Shown here piece by piece: positions 29,594-41,989 of a stretch of 64,000 nt of DNA; position 1 is the stretch's first letter; each line of letters begins with the position of its first letter. The position numbers and the translations under genes are program-made. The stretch comes from Geobacter sp. (GTDB taxonomy: Bacteria > Desulfobacterota > Desulfuromonadia > Geobacterales > Geobacteraceae): assembly GCA_003314535.1 (NCBI GenBank), contig POSG01000005.1:145739-209738 (forward strand), given 5' to 3'. The notes under the pieces are model-generated. The model ran no database searches. It worked only from the letters and a program-made list of their open reading frames with translations, and was not told where the DNA came from.

Positions 29594-32007
29594 CTCTTGC
29601 TGAACGCGATGGCGTGGACCTGCTCGTATTCATCCACGAAATGGGCCTTGATGCCCTTCTTGAGGTATGCCGGAAGCTCTTCGAAATCCTTTCGGTTCCC
29701 CTCCGGGAATATGAGGGTGTTGATGCCGGAGCGGCGTGCCGCAATGGTCTTTTCCTTTACGCCTCCGATGGGAAGCACCCGGCCGGTCAGGGTCAACTCG
29801 CCGGTCATCGCCATCTTCCTCCGCACCGGCTTCCCGGTTATCATGGAAATCAGCGCAGTGGTCATGGTCACTCCGGCTGAAGGGCCGTCCTTGGGCGTTG
29901 CCCCGGCCGGGACGTGCAGGTGGACGAAGTGGTTGTCGAAATAATCTGCGGCAGCACCGTATTTCTCCAGGTGGGCCATGACATAGGAGTAGGCAATTTC
30001 CGAACTCTCAACCATGACCGACCCCAGCTGGCCGGTCTGCTTGAAGCCCTTGGTCTTGCTCGGCATGGCGGTTGCCTCCACCTGGAGGGTCGCTCCGCCC
30101 ATGCTGGTCCAGGCAAGACCGGTCACCACGCCGGCCACATCCTCGAAAACATCATCCGGGTTGAACAGCGGATTGCCCAGGTACTCTTTGACCTCTTTCT
30201 CACCCACAATAATGGGATCAGTCCTGTCCTCGGCAAACTCCATAGCAGAACGGCGCATGATCTTCTTGATGCGGTTTTCCAGGCTCCTGACTCCCGCTTC
30301 CCTCGCATAGCCGTCGATGATCTTCACCAGAATATCCTTAGGGATCGTCACCTGACCCTTCTTGAGGCCATGATGATCGAGCGCCTTCGGGATGAGGTAG
30401 CGGCGGGCGATCTCCACCTTTTCCTCCAGGATATACCCCGCAAGACGAATAATCTCCATGCGGTCCAGGAGGGCCGGCGGGATCGTGTCGAGCTGGTTCG
30501 CAGTGGCCACGAACATGACGTTGGAAAGGTCGAAGGGCACATCCAGGTAATGATCGCGGAACGCGGAGTTCTGTTCCGGGTCAAGAACCTCGAGCAGGGC
30601 CGATGCAGGATCGCCCTGGAAGGATGCCCCTATCTTGTCGATCTCGTCAAGCATGAGAACCGGGTTGGAAGTGCCGGCCCGCTTCATGGCCTGGATGAAC
30701 TTTCCCGGCATGGCGCCTATGTAGGTGCGGCGATGCCCCTTTATCTCGGCCTCGTCCCGCATGCCTCCCAGGGAGAACCGGTAGAACTTCCGGCCAAGCG
30801 CATCGGCAATGCTCTTGCCCACCGAGGTCTTGCCCACACCCGGGGGCCCGACCAGGCATAGAATGGATCCGGAGATGTTCCCCTTCATCTTGCCTACGGC
30901 AATGAATTCGAGGATCCTGTCCTTCACGTCCTTCAGCCCGTAATGGTCCCGGTCCAGCACTTTTCGCGCCCGCTGGATGTTATACGAATCCTCGCTGAAC
31001 TTCCCCCAGGGAAGAATAGTCAGCCAGTCCAGGTAATTGCGGCTCACGTTGTATTCGGGAGAGGTGGGCTCGATGAGCTGGAGTTTCTCCATCTCCTCCT
31101 CCACCGCTTTCTGCGCCTCTTCGTTGAGGGTCAACCCCTGGAGCCGTTCGGTGAACTTCTCCAGCTCCGTGGTCTTGCCTTCTTTCTCCAACCCCAGCTC
31201 TTTCTTGATCATCTTCAGCTGTTCACGGAGAAAGAACTCGCGCTGGCGGGCCGATATCTTGTCCTCGACCTGCTTGGTGATCCGGCTCTGGAGACGGTAG
31301 ACTTCCAGTTCCTTCTTGAGCAGCACCAGCACACGGTCTATGCGGTGTCGCACATCGAATGTCTCCAGGACCTGCTGCAGCTCCTGCCCCTCGGCGCTGG
31401 TCAGATTGGCGGCGAAGTCTGCCAGCCGTCCCGGATCGTCCATGCTGGATCGGTTGAGGAAAAGCTTGGTCTCTTCCGAAAACAGGGGATTCAGCTGGAT
31501 CAGTTCCTTGAGCGTGGATATGACTGCCATCGAGTAGGCCTGCAGCTCAGGGTTCACGGAGAGCTCGGCGCTGAAGTGATACGTAACGCGTGCAATAAGC
31601 CCCTCTTCGGTTTTGTTGGCCTGCTCTATGATGAATCGCTCAACGTTGTTGAGCATGAGATGGGCGTTTTCCTCATCAGAGTGTATCACCTGGAGAATTT
31701 TCGCTGCTACGCCCACGTGGTGAAGGTTCTCCGGGACCTCTTCACCGTAGGCGTCCTTCATCAGGACGAGCCCTATGGTCCGGTCTCCCAGCTCCATGAC
31801 ACGCTTTATGGCGGCAATCTTCTCGGCGCCCTTGACAACCAGCGGAATGAGGATTCCCGGAAAGGTGGGCCGCATTTTCAATGGAATTATGGGGAGGAAT
31901 TTCGGCAGGACTTCCGCAGCAACCACGAGCCCGCCCTCGGAATCCTTTTTGTCATCCGCGGGACCGTGGTTGCCGTTTCCATCGGCCATGATTTTTGTTT
32001 TAGCCAT
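29587..32007 (-). CDS. lon: ATP-dependent protease Lon
   Basis: Lon degrades misfolded and regulatory proteins. The 806-residue protein has the N-terminal substrate-binding domain (LPIIPLKMRPTFPGIL), the AAA+ module with GPPGVGKTSVGKS and the Walker B region VLMLDEIDKIG, and the protease domain with the catalytic serine in DGPSAGVTM and lysine further on (KEKTIAARR region). ATG at 32007 is preferred: GAGGGAG is well spaced from it, while the upstream in-frame GTG at 32016 sits directly on that site. Confidence 0.97.
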   Translation of the reverse strand: MAKTKIMADGNGNHGPADDKKDSEGGLVVAAEVLPKFLPIIPLKMRPTFPGILIPLVVKGAEKIAAIKRVMELGDRTIGLVLMKDAYGEEVPENLHHVGVAAKILQVIHSDEENAHLMLNNVERFIIEQANKTEEGLIARVTYHFSAELSVNPELQAYSMAVISTLKELIQLNPLFSEETKLFLNRSSMDDPGRLADFAANLTSAEGQELQQVLETFDVRHRIDRVLVLLKKELEVYRLQSRITKQVEDKISARQREFFLREQLKMIKKELGLEKEGKTTELEKFTERLQGLTLNEEAQKAVEEEMEKLQLIEPTSPEYNVSRNYLDWLTILPWGKFSEDSYNIQRARKVLDRDHYGLKDVKDRILEFIAVGKMKGNISGSILCLVGPPGVGKTSVGKSIADALGRKFYRFSLGGMRDEAEIKGHRRTYIGAMPGKFIQAMKRAGTSNPVLMLDEIDKIGASFQGDPASALLEVLDPEQNSAFRDHYLDVPFDLSNVMFVATANQLDTIPPALLDRMEIIRLAGYILEEKVEIARRYLIPKALDHHGLKKGQVTIPKDILVKIIDGYAREAGVRSLENRIKKIMRRSAMEFAEDRTDPIIVGEKEVKEYLGNPLFNPDDVFEDVAGVVTGLAWTSMGGATLQVEATAMPSKTKGFKQTGQLGSVMVESSEIAYSYVMAHLEKYGAAADYFDNHFVHLHVPAGATPKDGPSAGVTMTTALISMITGKPVRRKMAMTGELTLTGRVLPIGGVKEKTIAARRSGINTLIFPEGNRKDFEELPAYLKKGIKAHFVDEYEQVHAIAFSKRR

Positions 32008-32039
32008 TTTTCGCACTCCCTCTTCGATAGATTATTAGA

Positions 32040-32068
32040 AGACTAATCACCGGAGAGGCGAATGTCAA
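32040..32068 (-). promoter_or_regulatory. Sigma70-type promoter of lon
   Basis: Minus-strand TTGACA (32063-32068) and TAGTCT (32040-32045) are 17 bp apart, 33 bp before the lon ATG. ATTAG-TCTT-CTAAT, a small inverted repeat, overlaps the -10 and could be an operator. No sigma32-type or CIRCE element was recognised. Confidence 0.6.
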
Positions 32069-32102
32069 TGCAAAGAAGATCACCTGCATGTTTCCAGCCC
32101 GG

Positions 32103-33299
32103 TCACCATGTGGGTCCGACGCCGGAAGGAGGGGCAATGAGGGGAAGATTATAACTGACCGTCTGGTTGGAACCGTTCTGCAACCGAGTCGTGGGCAGGC
32201 CGTTTCTCCAGTAATTGTTGCCCAGCGGAATAGTCCAGCCACCGGTCATTGCGCTGAGATCAAGCTGGTTTGGGGAATCGAAGGAATTGAACGAAATCTG
32301 TCCGTAATTCACCGGCACGGCAGCCGACTGCTCGAAATCCAGCACATAATTGTAGATGCCGGGGGTCACCGTATTGTTTACCAACTGGAAGCCCGTTGCT
32401 GTCTGATCGCCGAAGACCATGGGGCAAAGCCCGACAATTTCACAATGCTCGATAATGGCCCCTGAATGGATTTCGAGGCCTGCATACGAAGTCGCCCCGG
32501 GTGTGGCGGAAACATGAAGATTGTATAACCTCGGGCTGCAACCGGAAATGTATATGGAGCTGGATCCGGCCTGCAGGTTGGTTATCCGGGAATTCTGCAA
32601 AAACGTTCCGCTATTGCCGCCAGAGGCATAATCCACCGCATTTTCGATTCTCAAGCTGAATCCCTGATTGCCTGTAAGAGCTGCCCCTCCCGCGCCATGG
32701 GAGGTGAACAGGGCAGGAGAACCGGTCGACGCCAGCACCCGGAGCAAACCGTTGACCGTGAGACTCTGCCCCTGGACGATGTCGATGCTCCCGCTGTCGA
32801 GGAAATAGATCTTCGTGCCGGCCGCAACGTTCAGACCACCGCCGTCAACCGTCACGACCCCTTCGACGACATAGGGACTTGACGCGGCCAGGGTCGTGAA
32901 GCCAGCGGGATAGTTACCGCTAAGGCGAGTGCCGTGCACGGTTGCAACCGTGCCGGAAAAGCCCGATTCCCCGGATGAAACAGAAGTGACCCTGTAATAG
33001 TAAAGCACCCCGTCTCCAGCGGGAGACGCAATAGGGTCGTCGTAAACGGTCCCGGAAACAGGCGAGGAGTTCAGCTTGGTGAACGCTGCTCCGTCCGTGC
33101 TCCTGTAAATGTTGTACCCGGTGACCGACACCCCAGAAGGCGCGGTCCAGCTCAAGCGGATATTGCGGAGGGAGCCGGTGGCGGTCAAACCGTTGGGAGT
33201 TGAAGAAGGGGAAGCGTCAGAGCCTCCACCGCCACCGCATGCTGTCAGCCCTGACAGGAAAACAAAGATCATAACGGATGAAATGATGCAGCGCTTCAC
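32103..33299 (-). CDS. Lipoprotein with fibronectin III and beta-helix-like regions
   Basis: GTG at 33299 follows AAGGAGGAG closely and gives 398 residues. The signal ends in the lipobox LTAC with a run of glycines after the cysteine. Residues about 35-130 form a fibronectin type III domain (TGSLRNIRLSWTAPSG, VTGYNIYRSTDG). The remainder (about 150-395) has short repeating segments like a right-handed beta-helix (ITNLQAGSSSIYISGC, IEHCEIVGL). The protein is probably surface or periplasm-facing, possibly polysaccharide-binding; no catalytic motif is visible. Confidence 0.78.
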   Translation of the reverse strand: MKRCIISSVMIFVFLSGLTACGGGGGSDASPSSTPNGLTATGSLRNIRLSWTAPSGVSVTGYNIYRSTDGAAFTKLNSSPVSGTVYDDPIASPAGDGVLYYYRVTSVSSGESGFSGTVATVHGTRLSGNYPAGFTTLAASSPYVVEGVVTVDGGGLNVAAGTKIYFLDSGSIDIVQGQSLTVNGLLRVLASTGSPALFTSHGAGGAALTGNQGFSLRIENAVDYASGGNSGTFLQNSRITNLQAGSSSIYISGCSPRLYNLHVSATPGATSYAGLEIHSGAIIEHCEIVGLCPMVFGDQTATGFQLVNNTVTPGIYNYVLDFEQSAAVPVNYGQISFNSFDSPNQLDLSAMTGGWTIPLGNNYWRNGLPTTRLQNGSNQTVSYNLPLIAPPSGVGPTW

Positions 33300-33323
33300 G
33301 GGGCTCCTCCTTTTTCGTAACAT

Positions 33324-33554
33324 GAAATTGGCACGATCATGCGTTCCAGTTTACAGCACCGGAATCATGTATAAATCCAGGCGCGGCCCTTTCACTTTTT
33401 CCACTTTGAGTCCGAAACCTGCGGTTTGCCAGATTCAACGAAGCGATTCAGACCCAATAAGGCACGTCAGGTGAAAAGGAATTTTTGCATTGCCCCTGAC
33501 TAATGTCAACATATTTATAAATTTGCATTCGAAATGTAACAGCCAAGTCCTAAC
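33324..33554. other. Intergenic leader region without a gene
   Basis: Between the lipoprotein gene and the terminator of the ModE-like gene. It holds a possible minus-strand -35 TTGACA (33505-33510) with a poor -10 and a leader of some 180 bases containing a small AAACC-GCA-GGTTT hairpin. No coding sequence is convincing. A fragment of it resembles part of the GEMM riboswitch but the rest does not match. Confidence 0.5.
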
Positions 33555-33580
33555 AAAAAAGGCCGGGTCTTCCCCCGGCC
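33555..33580 (-). terminator. Rho-independent terminator of modE-like gene
   Basis: Minus strand: GGCCGGG, 6-base loop, CCCGGCC, then TTTTTTGTT. A 7-bp GC stem with a six-T run is a classic intrinsic terminator, about 85 bp after the stop. Confidence 0.9.
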
Positions 33581-33666
33581 TTCCTGCTCGTCTGCCTACG
33601 AATTTTCATTTCGGGCGGAATTGACTGCCCGAAACCATACCGTGCCGCCTCACCTGCCGGTCGCAG

Positions 33667-34476
33667 TCACTCCACTCCCAGGATCACGCTTGAAGCCTGG
33701 AACAGGGCACAGGCATGGTCACCTTCCACGAATGCAAGCATTTCGGCGCTCTCATTGGTAATAATTGCCGTAATGGTGTTCTCACCGGAAAGGCCTACCG
33801 TAATTTCGGTATTGACTGCCCCAGGCACGATTTTCAAGACCCTTCCGCACAGCATGTTGCTCGCGCTCAGCCTGCAGTTGTGCAAATCCCGTCCCAGTAT
33901 GACGGATGAAGCCTTGATGATGGCACACGCGTCAGAGCCTTCCACGAGTTCCAGGCTCTCCACGCTTTCATTGGTCACAATGGCGACAATCATGTCTCCG
34001 CACGGCAGGGCCAGTTCTATCTCTGAATTCACCGCCCCCTTCTTCACCTTGCTGACAGTGCCCTTGTAGATGTTCCGCGCACTCACCTTGAGCGACATGC
34101 GACGCAGGAACCTGTAAAACTTGTCCATGTCCTCGACCTTTTCGGCAAGGTTGCTGAGAAAGGTCCTGTGTTCTTCCTGGACGATCCTGAACGAACTAAT
34201 GACTTTGTGACCTTCCGGGGTCAGGTGGGTGCCTCCTCCACCTCTTCCGCCGGTCATCCTCACCACCAAAGGCTTGTCGGCCAGATTGTTCATGGCATCC
34301 ACAATCTCCCACGCTGTCTTGTAGCTTATGCCGACAGCTTTGGCAGCCTTGGTTATGGAACCGAGAGCCTGGATCTTTTCCAGCAGTTCTATTCTGTCGC
34401 CGGCGAGAAATTCCCGCTCAGACTTGTCAAGCCATATTTTTCCGGAGACCCGCACCCCATGTTCGTCCTGTTGCAT
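33667..34476 (-). CDS. modE: ModE-family molybdate-responsive regulator with two Mop domains
   Basis: ATG at 34476 has GAGGGGGA upstream and gives 269 residues. The N-terminal winged HTH (GSITKAAKAVGISYKTAWEI, then a Gly-rich wing TGGRGGGGTHLT) matches ModE. Two tandem Mop domains follow, each ending ASSVILG (about residues 130-198 and 202-269); these bind molybdate or tungstate in a dimer. ModE usually represses molybdate uptake when metal is plentiful. No transport genes are adjacent, so targets lie elsewhere. A ModE-like operator overlaps its own predicted promoter. Confidence 0.92.
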   Translation of the reverse strand: MQQDEHGVRVSGKIWLDKSEREFLAGDRIELLEKIQALGSITKAAKAVGISYKTAWEIVDAMNNLADKPLVVRMTGGRGGGGTHLTPEGHKVISSFRIVQEEHRTFLSNLAEKVEDMDKFYRFLRRMSLKVSARNIYKGTVSKVKKGAVNSEIELALPCGDMIVAIVTNESVESLELVEGSDACAIIKASSVILGRDLHNCRLSASNMLCGRVLKIVPGAVNTEITVGLSGENTITAIITNESAEMLAFVEGDHACALFQASSVILGVE

Positions 34477-34561
34477 GAAATCCCCCTCGTTCCCACCTTT
34501 AACCGCAGGACAGATGACAATGGCCGGGACACCTCCCCCAGCCGCACGATCTTCGCCCCAC

Positions 34562-34585
34562 CGTAATATATTTTCGTAAATAACG
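34562..34585. promoter_or_regulatory. Candidate ModE operator
   Basis: CGTAATATA-TTTTCG-TAAATAACG: two 9-bp half sites in inverted order separated by 6 bp. This closely resembles the known ModE site built from CGNTATATA and TATATNNCG halves, with one mismatch per half. It overlaps the predicted -10 of the modE-like gene. Confidence 0.6.
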
Positions 34586-34612
34586 AATAGCAGAAAACCG
34601 CCCGGAGTGCAA
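34584..34612 (-). promoter_or_regulatory. Possible promoter of modE-like gene
   Basis: Minus-strand TTGCAC (34607-34612) and TATTCG (34584-34589) with 17 bp between them, about 110 bp before the start. The -10 touches the inverted-repeat operator, which fits autorepression. Confidence 0.5.
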
Positions 34613-34694
34613 ATTCTTTCAGCCGTCAGACATAATGTCACGGCACCTCGGCGCCGTTGGCATTCAATCCTCCATATTATTTTCATTCATGGGG

Positions 34695-34723
34695 TTGCGG
34701 CAGTAACCTGCGTGATGTACATT
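34695..34723 (+). promoter_or_regulatory. Possible promoter of desulfoferrodoxin gene
   Basis: TTGCGG (34695-34700) and TACATT (34718-34723) are separated by 17 bp, 47 bp before the ATG. Confidence 0.5.
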
Positions 34724-34769
34724 TAACAATCGAGGAAAGAATTCAGGAAGCTATCAGGGAGGAGACGAT

Positions 34770-35150
34770 ATGGCTAACACGCTGGAAATCTACAAATGCG
34801 AACTATGCGGAAACATCGTTGAAGTGCTTCATGGCGGCGCGGGTGAGCTCGTATGCTGCGGAGAACCGATGAAACTGCTGGTGGAAAACACCGTTGACGC
34901 ATCGAAAGAAAAACATGTCCCGGTGATCGAGAGAAGCGGCGACAAGGTACTGGTAAAAATCGGAAGCGTACCCCATCCTATGGAGGAAAAGCACTATATC
35001 GAATGGGTTGAAATCATCGCGGACGGCAAGGCATACAGGGAGTTCCTCAAGCCTGGCCAGGCGCCTGAAGCGGAATTCAAGACATCAGCGGCACAGATAA
35101 CCGCCAGGGAGTACTGCAATATTCATGGCCTCTGGACGGCCAAGGGGTAG
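34770..35150 (+). CDS. dfx: Desulfoferrodoxin (superoxide reductase)
   Basis: This protein reduces superoxide to peroxide without making oxygen, an oxidative-stress defence of anaerobes. The 126 residues contain the N-terminal rubredoxin-like FeCys4 site (YKCELCGN and VCCGEPM) and the catalytic neelaredoxin centre: [19 protein letters not shown] and the C-terminal CNIHGLW, giving the four His and one Cys ligands. A strong GGGAGGAG ribosome site precedes the ATG. It is a single-gene transcript ended by a hairpin. Confidence 0.97.
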   Translation: MANTLEIYKCELCGNIVEVLHGGAGELVCCGEPMKLLVENTVDASKEKHVPVIERSGDKVLVKIGSVPHPMEEKHYIEWVEIIADGKAYREFLKPGQAPEAEFKTSAAQITAREYCNIHGLWTAKG

Positions 35151-35176
35151 GGACACACCGCATCACGCCTTCGGAG

Positions 35177-35221
35177 AAGGGCCGCCCTCATGATAGAGAG
35201 CGGCCCTTCACAGCTGTTTTT
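35177..35221 (+). terminator. Rho-independent terminator of dfx
   Basis: AAGGGCCGC and GCGGCCCTT form a 9-bp stem with a 14-base loop; CAGCTG and TTTTT follow. It lies between the convergent dfx and cyclophilin genes and may serve both. Confidence 0.75.
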
Positions 35222-35230
35222 CAATCAGCA

Positions 35231-35746
35231 CTATTCGACGATGCGGATGGTTTTTATGACTACCGGCTCCACGGGAACATCCGAATGGCCCATCCTCGAA
35301 CCGGTCTTCACCTGCCTTATCTGGTCGACCGTCTCCATGCCTTCAACAACCTGGCCGAAAACGGCATAGCCGAAAAGATCAGCAGTCTTGCCACGGTAGT
35401 CGAGGAAAGCATTGTCCGTCACATTGATGAAAAACTGTGATGTAGCGCTGTCAATCACATTGGTCCTCGCCATCGCCAGGGTTCCCCTGAGGTTGGACAG
35501 ACCGTTTGCTGCCTCATTCTTGATGGCAAACTTGGTTTTCTTGGGCTGCATGGAAACATCCATCCCTCCGCCCTGTATCATGAAGTCCTTGATCACGCGG
35601 TGAAACACAAGACCGTCATAAAAGCCGTCCTTCACATAGGACAGGAAATTGCGGACGCTTATCGGTGACTTGTCCTTGAACAGTTCGATCGTCACATTGC
35701 CCATGGATGTCTCCATGAGGACGCGGGGATTCATTTCTTCGGTCAT
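35231..35746 (-). CDS. Cyclophilin-type peptidyl-prolyl isomerase
   Basis: The 171-residue cytoplasmic enzyme accelerates cis-trans isomerisation at proline. Signature parts are [18 protein letters not shown], containing the catalytic Arg in FHRV, and [20 protein letters not shown]. No signal peptide is present, so it is PpiB-like in location. AAAGGAG precedes the start. Confidence 0.95.
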   Translation of the reverse strand: MTEEMNPRVLMETSMGNVTIELFKDKSPISVRNFLSYVKDGFYDGLVFHRVIKDFMIQGGGMDVSMQPKKTKFAIKNEAANGLSNLRGTLAMARTNVIDSATSQFFINVTDNAFLDYRGKTADLFGYAVFGQVVEGMETVDQIRQVKTGSRMGHSDVPVEPVVIKTIRIVE

Positions 35747-36055
35747 CTTTCGCTCCTTTTGAGGATAAAATCCTTTCCATCATCTTCTACCACATTTCTC
35801 CCCGGATGAGGAATCATTTTCCTGCAAACTTCCATATCGCATTTGCCAATCAGGAATGTTGCGGTAAAATAAAAAGGTTAAACCTCTCAAGCAACAGGCA
35901 GTCTCCCACACCTCTCGCAACATGAGTAATTCTTGGAGGTTAAGCCATCAACAACCGGCAGCTGCATACCTGACATTCGACCGAACATCCCTCCAGTTGA
36001 GCAATAATGCACGACCGAGCAAGACACTTTTTACCTGGTGACAAGGGTACTGCAC
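35747..36055 (+). promoter_or_regulatory. Intergenic region with promoter of hybrid kinase
   Basis: TTGCCA (35843-35848) and TAAAAT (35865-35870), 16 bp apart, form a plausible promoter. The transcript would have a leader of about 180 bases containing two imperfect direct repeats (35875-35901 and 35937-35961, sharing AGGTTAA and CAAC-GGCAG). No gene is convincing in this stretch. Confidence 0.5.
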
Positions 36056-38548
36056 ATGAAGGAAAAGCATGAAACCATCAAAAGACTTGAAGCGGAAAAC
36101 TCCTTCCTCCGCCAGCGCATCCAGGAACTAGAAACAGCCGAACGCAAGTACCAGCAGACCAAAAAGACCCTCAAGACACAGCAACTGAGGCTTCTGTCGC
36201 TCCTCAACAAGCTGCCGGCCTTTGTCTACCTCCAGGCGCCCGACCATACCATCCGCTTCGCCAACCGATACTTTCGCAAGCATTTTGGAAACCCTGGAGG
36301 GCGGAAATGCCACGAAATCCTCCGCGGTCGACGTGAACCTTGCCCGGAATGCCAGACATTCCAGGTTTTCCGAACCAGGACCTTTCAGCAATGGCAATGG
36401 GACTGCACGTTGGACGGCCGTTTCTACGAGGTCCTGGACTACCCCTTCATCGATGTGGACGGCACACTTCTCGTCCTGGAGTTGGGAATCGACATCAGCA
36501 CGCGGAAGAAGGTCGAAAGAGACCTCCTGTCGCTCCAGGCTGACCTGGAACAGCGCGTCGCGAACCAGACGGCGAGATTGACGGAAACAGTTTCACTGCT
36601 CCAGGACGAGATCAGCCAGAGAAGGAAAACAGAGGATGCCCTGCGCAGAAGCGAAGAACGGTATGCCCTGGCCGTCGCCGGTGCAAACGACGGCATCTGG
36701 GACCGGGACATGGAGACTGGAAGCGTATACTTTTCCAGTCGCTGGAAGAGCATGCTGGGCTATTCGGATCATGAAATCCGCAATGACGTGCTCGAATGGA
36801 AGTCAAGGATCCACGAAGAAGACTACCATTCGACCATGGAATGCCTCGAGCAGTACCTGAACGGGCAGTTGCCTTCCTACGAAGTGGAATTCCGCATGCG
36901 GGCGAAGGACGGAAGCTATCGATGGATCCGCAGCAAGGGCGCCTGCCTGCGCGATGGCCGTGGCAATCCCGTCAGGATCGCCGGTTCCCATTCGGACATA
37001 ACCTGCCATAAACAGATGGAGGAAGCGCTCAGCAAATCCGAAAAGAAGTACCGCAAGATATTCCAGGAATCCCACGACATGATTTTCATCTTTGACACCG
37101 ACAACAGGCTGGTGGATGTAAACCGCGCAGCAGTAGACCTTATCGGTTTCAACAGAGAGGAGATACTGGACCTTGATTTCGCAACAGGCATATGCGTCAG
37201 ATCCTCGGATATGGACCGCTTTCTCCGGACACTGTTCACGAACGGGCACGTTAAGGGAATCGAGATTGAACTCAGGCGGAAAGGAGGCGATATCCGCACC
37301 GTTCATCTCTCTGCTTCCCTTTTGAAGGATGAAATCGATGTCGTGACGGGCTACATGGGAATCGCCCGCGACATTTCCGAGAAGAAGAGGCTTGAGCAGC
37401 AATTGTTCCATGCCCAGAAAATGGAATCCATCGGCCTTCTGGCCGGAGGCGTCGCCCATGATTTCAACAACCTGCTGACCGCCATCACCGGTTACGGTGA
37501 AACGATCATGGAAAACTGCCCCGAGAACGACATTCTCCTCGGCACAAGCGCAGAGCAGCTGCTTCTTGCCGCCGAACGGGCCCGGGAGCTGACCCACAAC
37601 CTGCTCGCTGTCAGCCGCAAGCAGATCACCAATCCGAGGCCGCTTTTGATCAATGATGTCATCTCGGCAATGAAGAGGTTTCTGGAAAGGATCATCGGCG
37701 AAGATATCGAACTCACGCTGAACCTTTGCACGAAACAGCTAACCATCATGGCTGACCAGGGGCAGCTGGAGCAGGTGTTGATAAATCTGGCTGCAAATGC
37801 GCGTGATGCAATGCCGGCAGGCGGCAACATCACCATTGAAACCGAAGATATTTTCATGAAGGAAGACGACAGGATCCTTCACGGGCTGCAGCAACACGGG
37901 CAGTACGTCCGTATTCATGTGACCGATACCGGAGAGGGAATGAATGAGCATGTGCGCCGAAAAGCATTCGAACCCTTCTTCACCACCAAAGAAGTTGGAA
38001 AGGGCACCGGCCTGGGCTTGTCGATAAGTTACGGCATCATCAGGCAGAACAACGGTGCCATAACGGTTGAAAGCGCGCCGGGCAAAGGCTCTCGATTCAG
38101 CATTCTCCTTCCTTTCACCCCCTCCCTTCCGGCAGTTAACAGACCGGACGAAAAAACGTTCCCCATGACCGGATCCGAAACCATCCTGATCGTGGAAGAT
38201 GAGGAGATAGTCAATACCTTCCTCAAAAGAGTCCTGCTGCGAGCCGGCTACGGGGTCATAACCGCCGCGGACGGAGAGCAGGCAATCGACAGGTTCAGAG
38301 AGCATTCTTCAACCATTTCCCTGGTGATATCCGACGTGGTGATGCCCAAGAAGAACGGCAGTGAGATATACGAGGACATCCTCAAAATGCGCAACGACGT
38401 GAAATTCATCTTCATGAGCGGGTATACCGCTGACGTCATACTCCGCAAGGGGCTGTTCGATTCCGGCGCTCTCTTCATCACCAAGCCCTTTTCCAAGAAC
38501 GACATCCTCCAGAAGGTCAGGGAAACGCTGGACCGGCAGGGGATGTAA
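36056..38548 (+). CDS. Hybrid histidine kinase with three PAS domains and a receiver
   Basis: The 830-residue protein lacks membrane helices, so it is a soluble sensor. In order: a coiled coil (about 1-45), PAS 1 (about 45-150, with a cysteine cluster [15 protein letters not shown]), a coiled coil, PAS 2 (about 195-315), PAS 3 (about 325-445), HisKA with the phospho-His in [17 protein letters not shown] (about 465), HATPase ([15 protein letters not shown]) and a C-terminal receiver ([10 protein letters not shown]; Asp in [12 protein letters not shown], about 760). ATG at 36056 is used because AAGGG lies 8 bases upstream; an in-frame GTG at 36038 is possible. No partner regulator is adjacent. 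Confidence 0.9.
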   Translation: MKEKHETIKRLEAENSFLRQRIQELETAERKYQQTKKTLKTQQLRLLSLLNKLPAFVYLQAPDHTIRFANRYFRKHFGNPGGRKCHEILRGRREPCPECQTFQVFRTRTFQQWQWDCTLDGRFYEVLDYPFIDVDGTLLVLELGIDISTRKKVERDLLSLQADLEQRVANQTARLTETVSLLQDEISQRRKTEDALRRSEERYALAVAGANDGIWDRDMETGSVYFSSRWKSMLGYSDHEIRNDVLEWKSRIHEEDYHSTMECLEQYLNGQLPSYEVEFRMRAKDGSYRWIRSKGACLRDGRGNPVRIAGSHSDITCHKQMEEALSKSEKKYRKIFQESHDMIFIFDTDNRLVDVNRAAVDLIGFNREEILDLDFATGICVRSSDMDRFLRTLFTNGHVKGIEIELRRKGGDIRTVHLSASLLKDEIDVVTGYMGIARDISEKKRLEQQLFHAQKMESIGLLAGGVAHDFNNLLTAITGYGETIMENCPENDILLGTSAEQLLLAAERARELTHNLLAVSRKQITNPRPLLINDVISAMKRFLERIIGEDIELTLNLCTKQLTIMADQGQLEQVLINLAANARDAMPAGGNITIETEDIFMKEDDRILHGLQQHGQYVRIHVTDTGEGMNEHVRRKAFEPFFTTKEVGKGTGLGLSISYGIIRQNNGAITVESAPGKGSRFSILLPFTPSLPAVNRPDEKTFPMTGSETILIVEDEEIVNTFLKRVLLRAGYGVITAADGEQAIDRFREHSSTISLVISDVVMPKKNGSEIYEDILKMRNDVKFIFMSGYTADVILRKGLFDSGALFITKPFSKNDILQKVRETLDRQGM

Positions 38549-38586
38549 CAGGCTGACCGCGATTGCTTTCATCCGGGTCCTTGTGA

Positions 38587-40910
<2,324 letters not shown>

Positions 40911-41196
40911 TTAGAAAAAAACCGGGGCGGGGCTTTCGAGGAGCTCGTGATACGGCGAAAGCAGCAGGATCCCGAAAACCGGGAAGGCGCTTGGAACCGG
41001 TTAAAGCCCCTGTCACAGAGTCATGAGTCGACAGATTATCACGAGCGACGATGAAATTCCGCGCCGGCCGCAGAAAGACTTTCCGGATGGAAACTGATAA
41101 AATATTGTCCTCATGTATCCGGAGCGCGGCGACCTTGTTCGCGGACCTCAGCCCAACATCAAGCAATCGAAACCGACCGAAAGAAAGGAAAGAGGG

Positions 41197-41931
41197 ATGA
41201 CCTTCAAAAGAATGACTGCCTTCAGCTGCCTGGCCGCCTATCTCATGATCGGAGGCGCAGCGTGCGCAGCTTCCAGGAACACCGAACCGCAAGCCCAGGA
41301 AACCCTGCGGAAGCTGTTTCCCAAGATGAAGTATACGAAATTCGTCGAAACCGAGATCGAGGGCCTCTACGAAGTCACCACGGATGGAAGGATAATATAT
41401 TTCCATCCCAAAACCGGCTACCTTTTTGTAGGCGATCTTCTGACAAACGACGGGCGGAGCATCACCCAAGAGAGAATGGCTGCGGAACGGTTCAAGCTTT
41501 TTACCGCTGAGGATCTGAAGAAAGCCATCAAGATCGGCCACGGCAAACACACCATTATCGAAATAACCGATCCGGACTGTTCGTTCTGCAGAAAGATGCA
41601 TTCCTACTGGGGAATGAGAAACGACGTGACACGCTACATTTTCTTCAAGCCATTGGACATGCACCCGGATGCCGTCAAGAAAGCCACATATATTCTTGCA
41701 GCCCCGGATACGGAAAAGGCTCTTTTCGAGGTTTACAGCGGAAAACTGGACTCGAACCGCGCGGAACTGGACAAGCCGCACGATGACAGGGGACGCCTTG
41801 CAGCGCAGAAAGAGGTCGTGGAAAAACTCCAGGTTGAAGGGACCCCGACCTTCTGGGTGGACGGCAAGTTCGTCAACGGCTCCAACGTCCCCTTGATCGA
41901 GAAGTACATCGGCAAAGCGCCGGCGAAGTAA
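41197..41931 (+). CDS. DsbC-like periplasmic thiol:disulfide oxidoreductase
   Basis: The 244-residue protein has a signal peptide ending near ACAA, an N-terminal region resembling the DsbC dimerisation domain (IEGLYEVTTDGRIIYFHP), and a thioredoxin fold with active site CSFC in ITDPDCSFCRKMHSYWG, plus the cis-proline element VEGTPTFWVDGKFVNG. It probably isomerises or reduces disulfides in the periplasm, perhaps for c-type cytochromes, which are abundant in this group. ATG at 41197 (AGAGGG upstream) is preferred to 41113. Confidence 0.88.
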   Translation: MTFKRMTAFSCLAAYLMIGGAACAASRNTEPQAQETLRKLFPKMKYTKFVETEIEGLYEVTTDGRIIYFHPKTGYLFVGDLLTNDGRSITQERMAAERFKLFTAEDLKKAIKIGHGKHTIIEITDPDCSFCRKMHSYWGMRNDVTRYIFFKPLDMHPDAVKKATYILAAPDTEKALFEVYSGKLDSNRAELDKPHDDRGRLAAQKEVVEKLQVEGTPTFWVDGKFVNGSNVPLIEKYIGKAPAK

Positions 41932-41989
41932 ACGACCGCCCCCTTCCTCCCGCAGGGGGTGGGGGGCAATCGAAGATCGGCAACACCGA

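Noticed and set aside
33348..33364. TTGGCACGATCATGCG as a sigma54 promoter
   Set aside because: The GG to GC distance is one base short and no plus-strand gene follows.
33380..33450. Minus-strand GGCAAACC...CAAAG segment resembling part of a GEMM c-di-GMP riboswitch upstream of the lipoprotein gene
   Set aside because: The second conserved half (GGTAGC...GGGTTACC) and the GAAA tetraloop/receptor are absent and spacing is off by one. A covariance-model search with the GEMM models over 33300-33540 would settle it.
35922..36041. 39-codon leader reading frame ending in the hybrid kinase start region
   Set aside because: No ribosome site, no recognisable sequence, and stop overlap with a GTG is likely chance.
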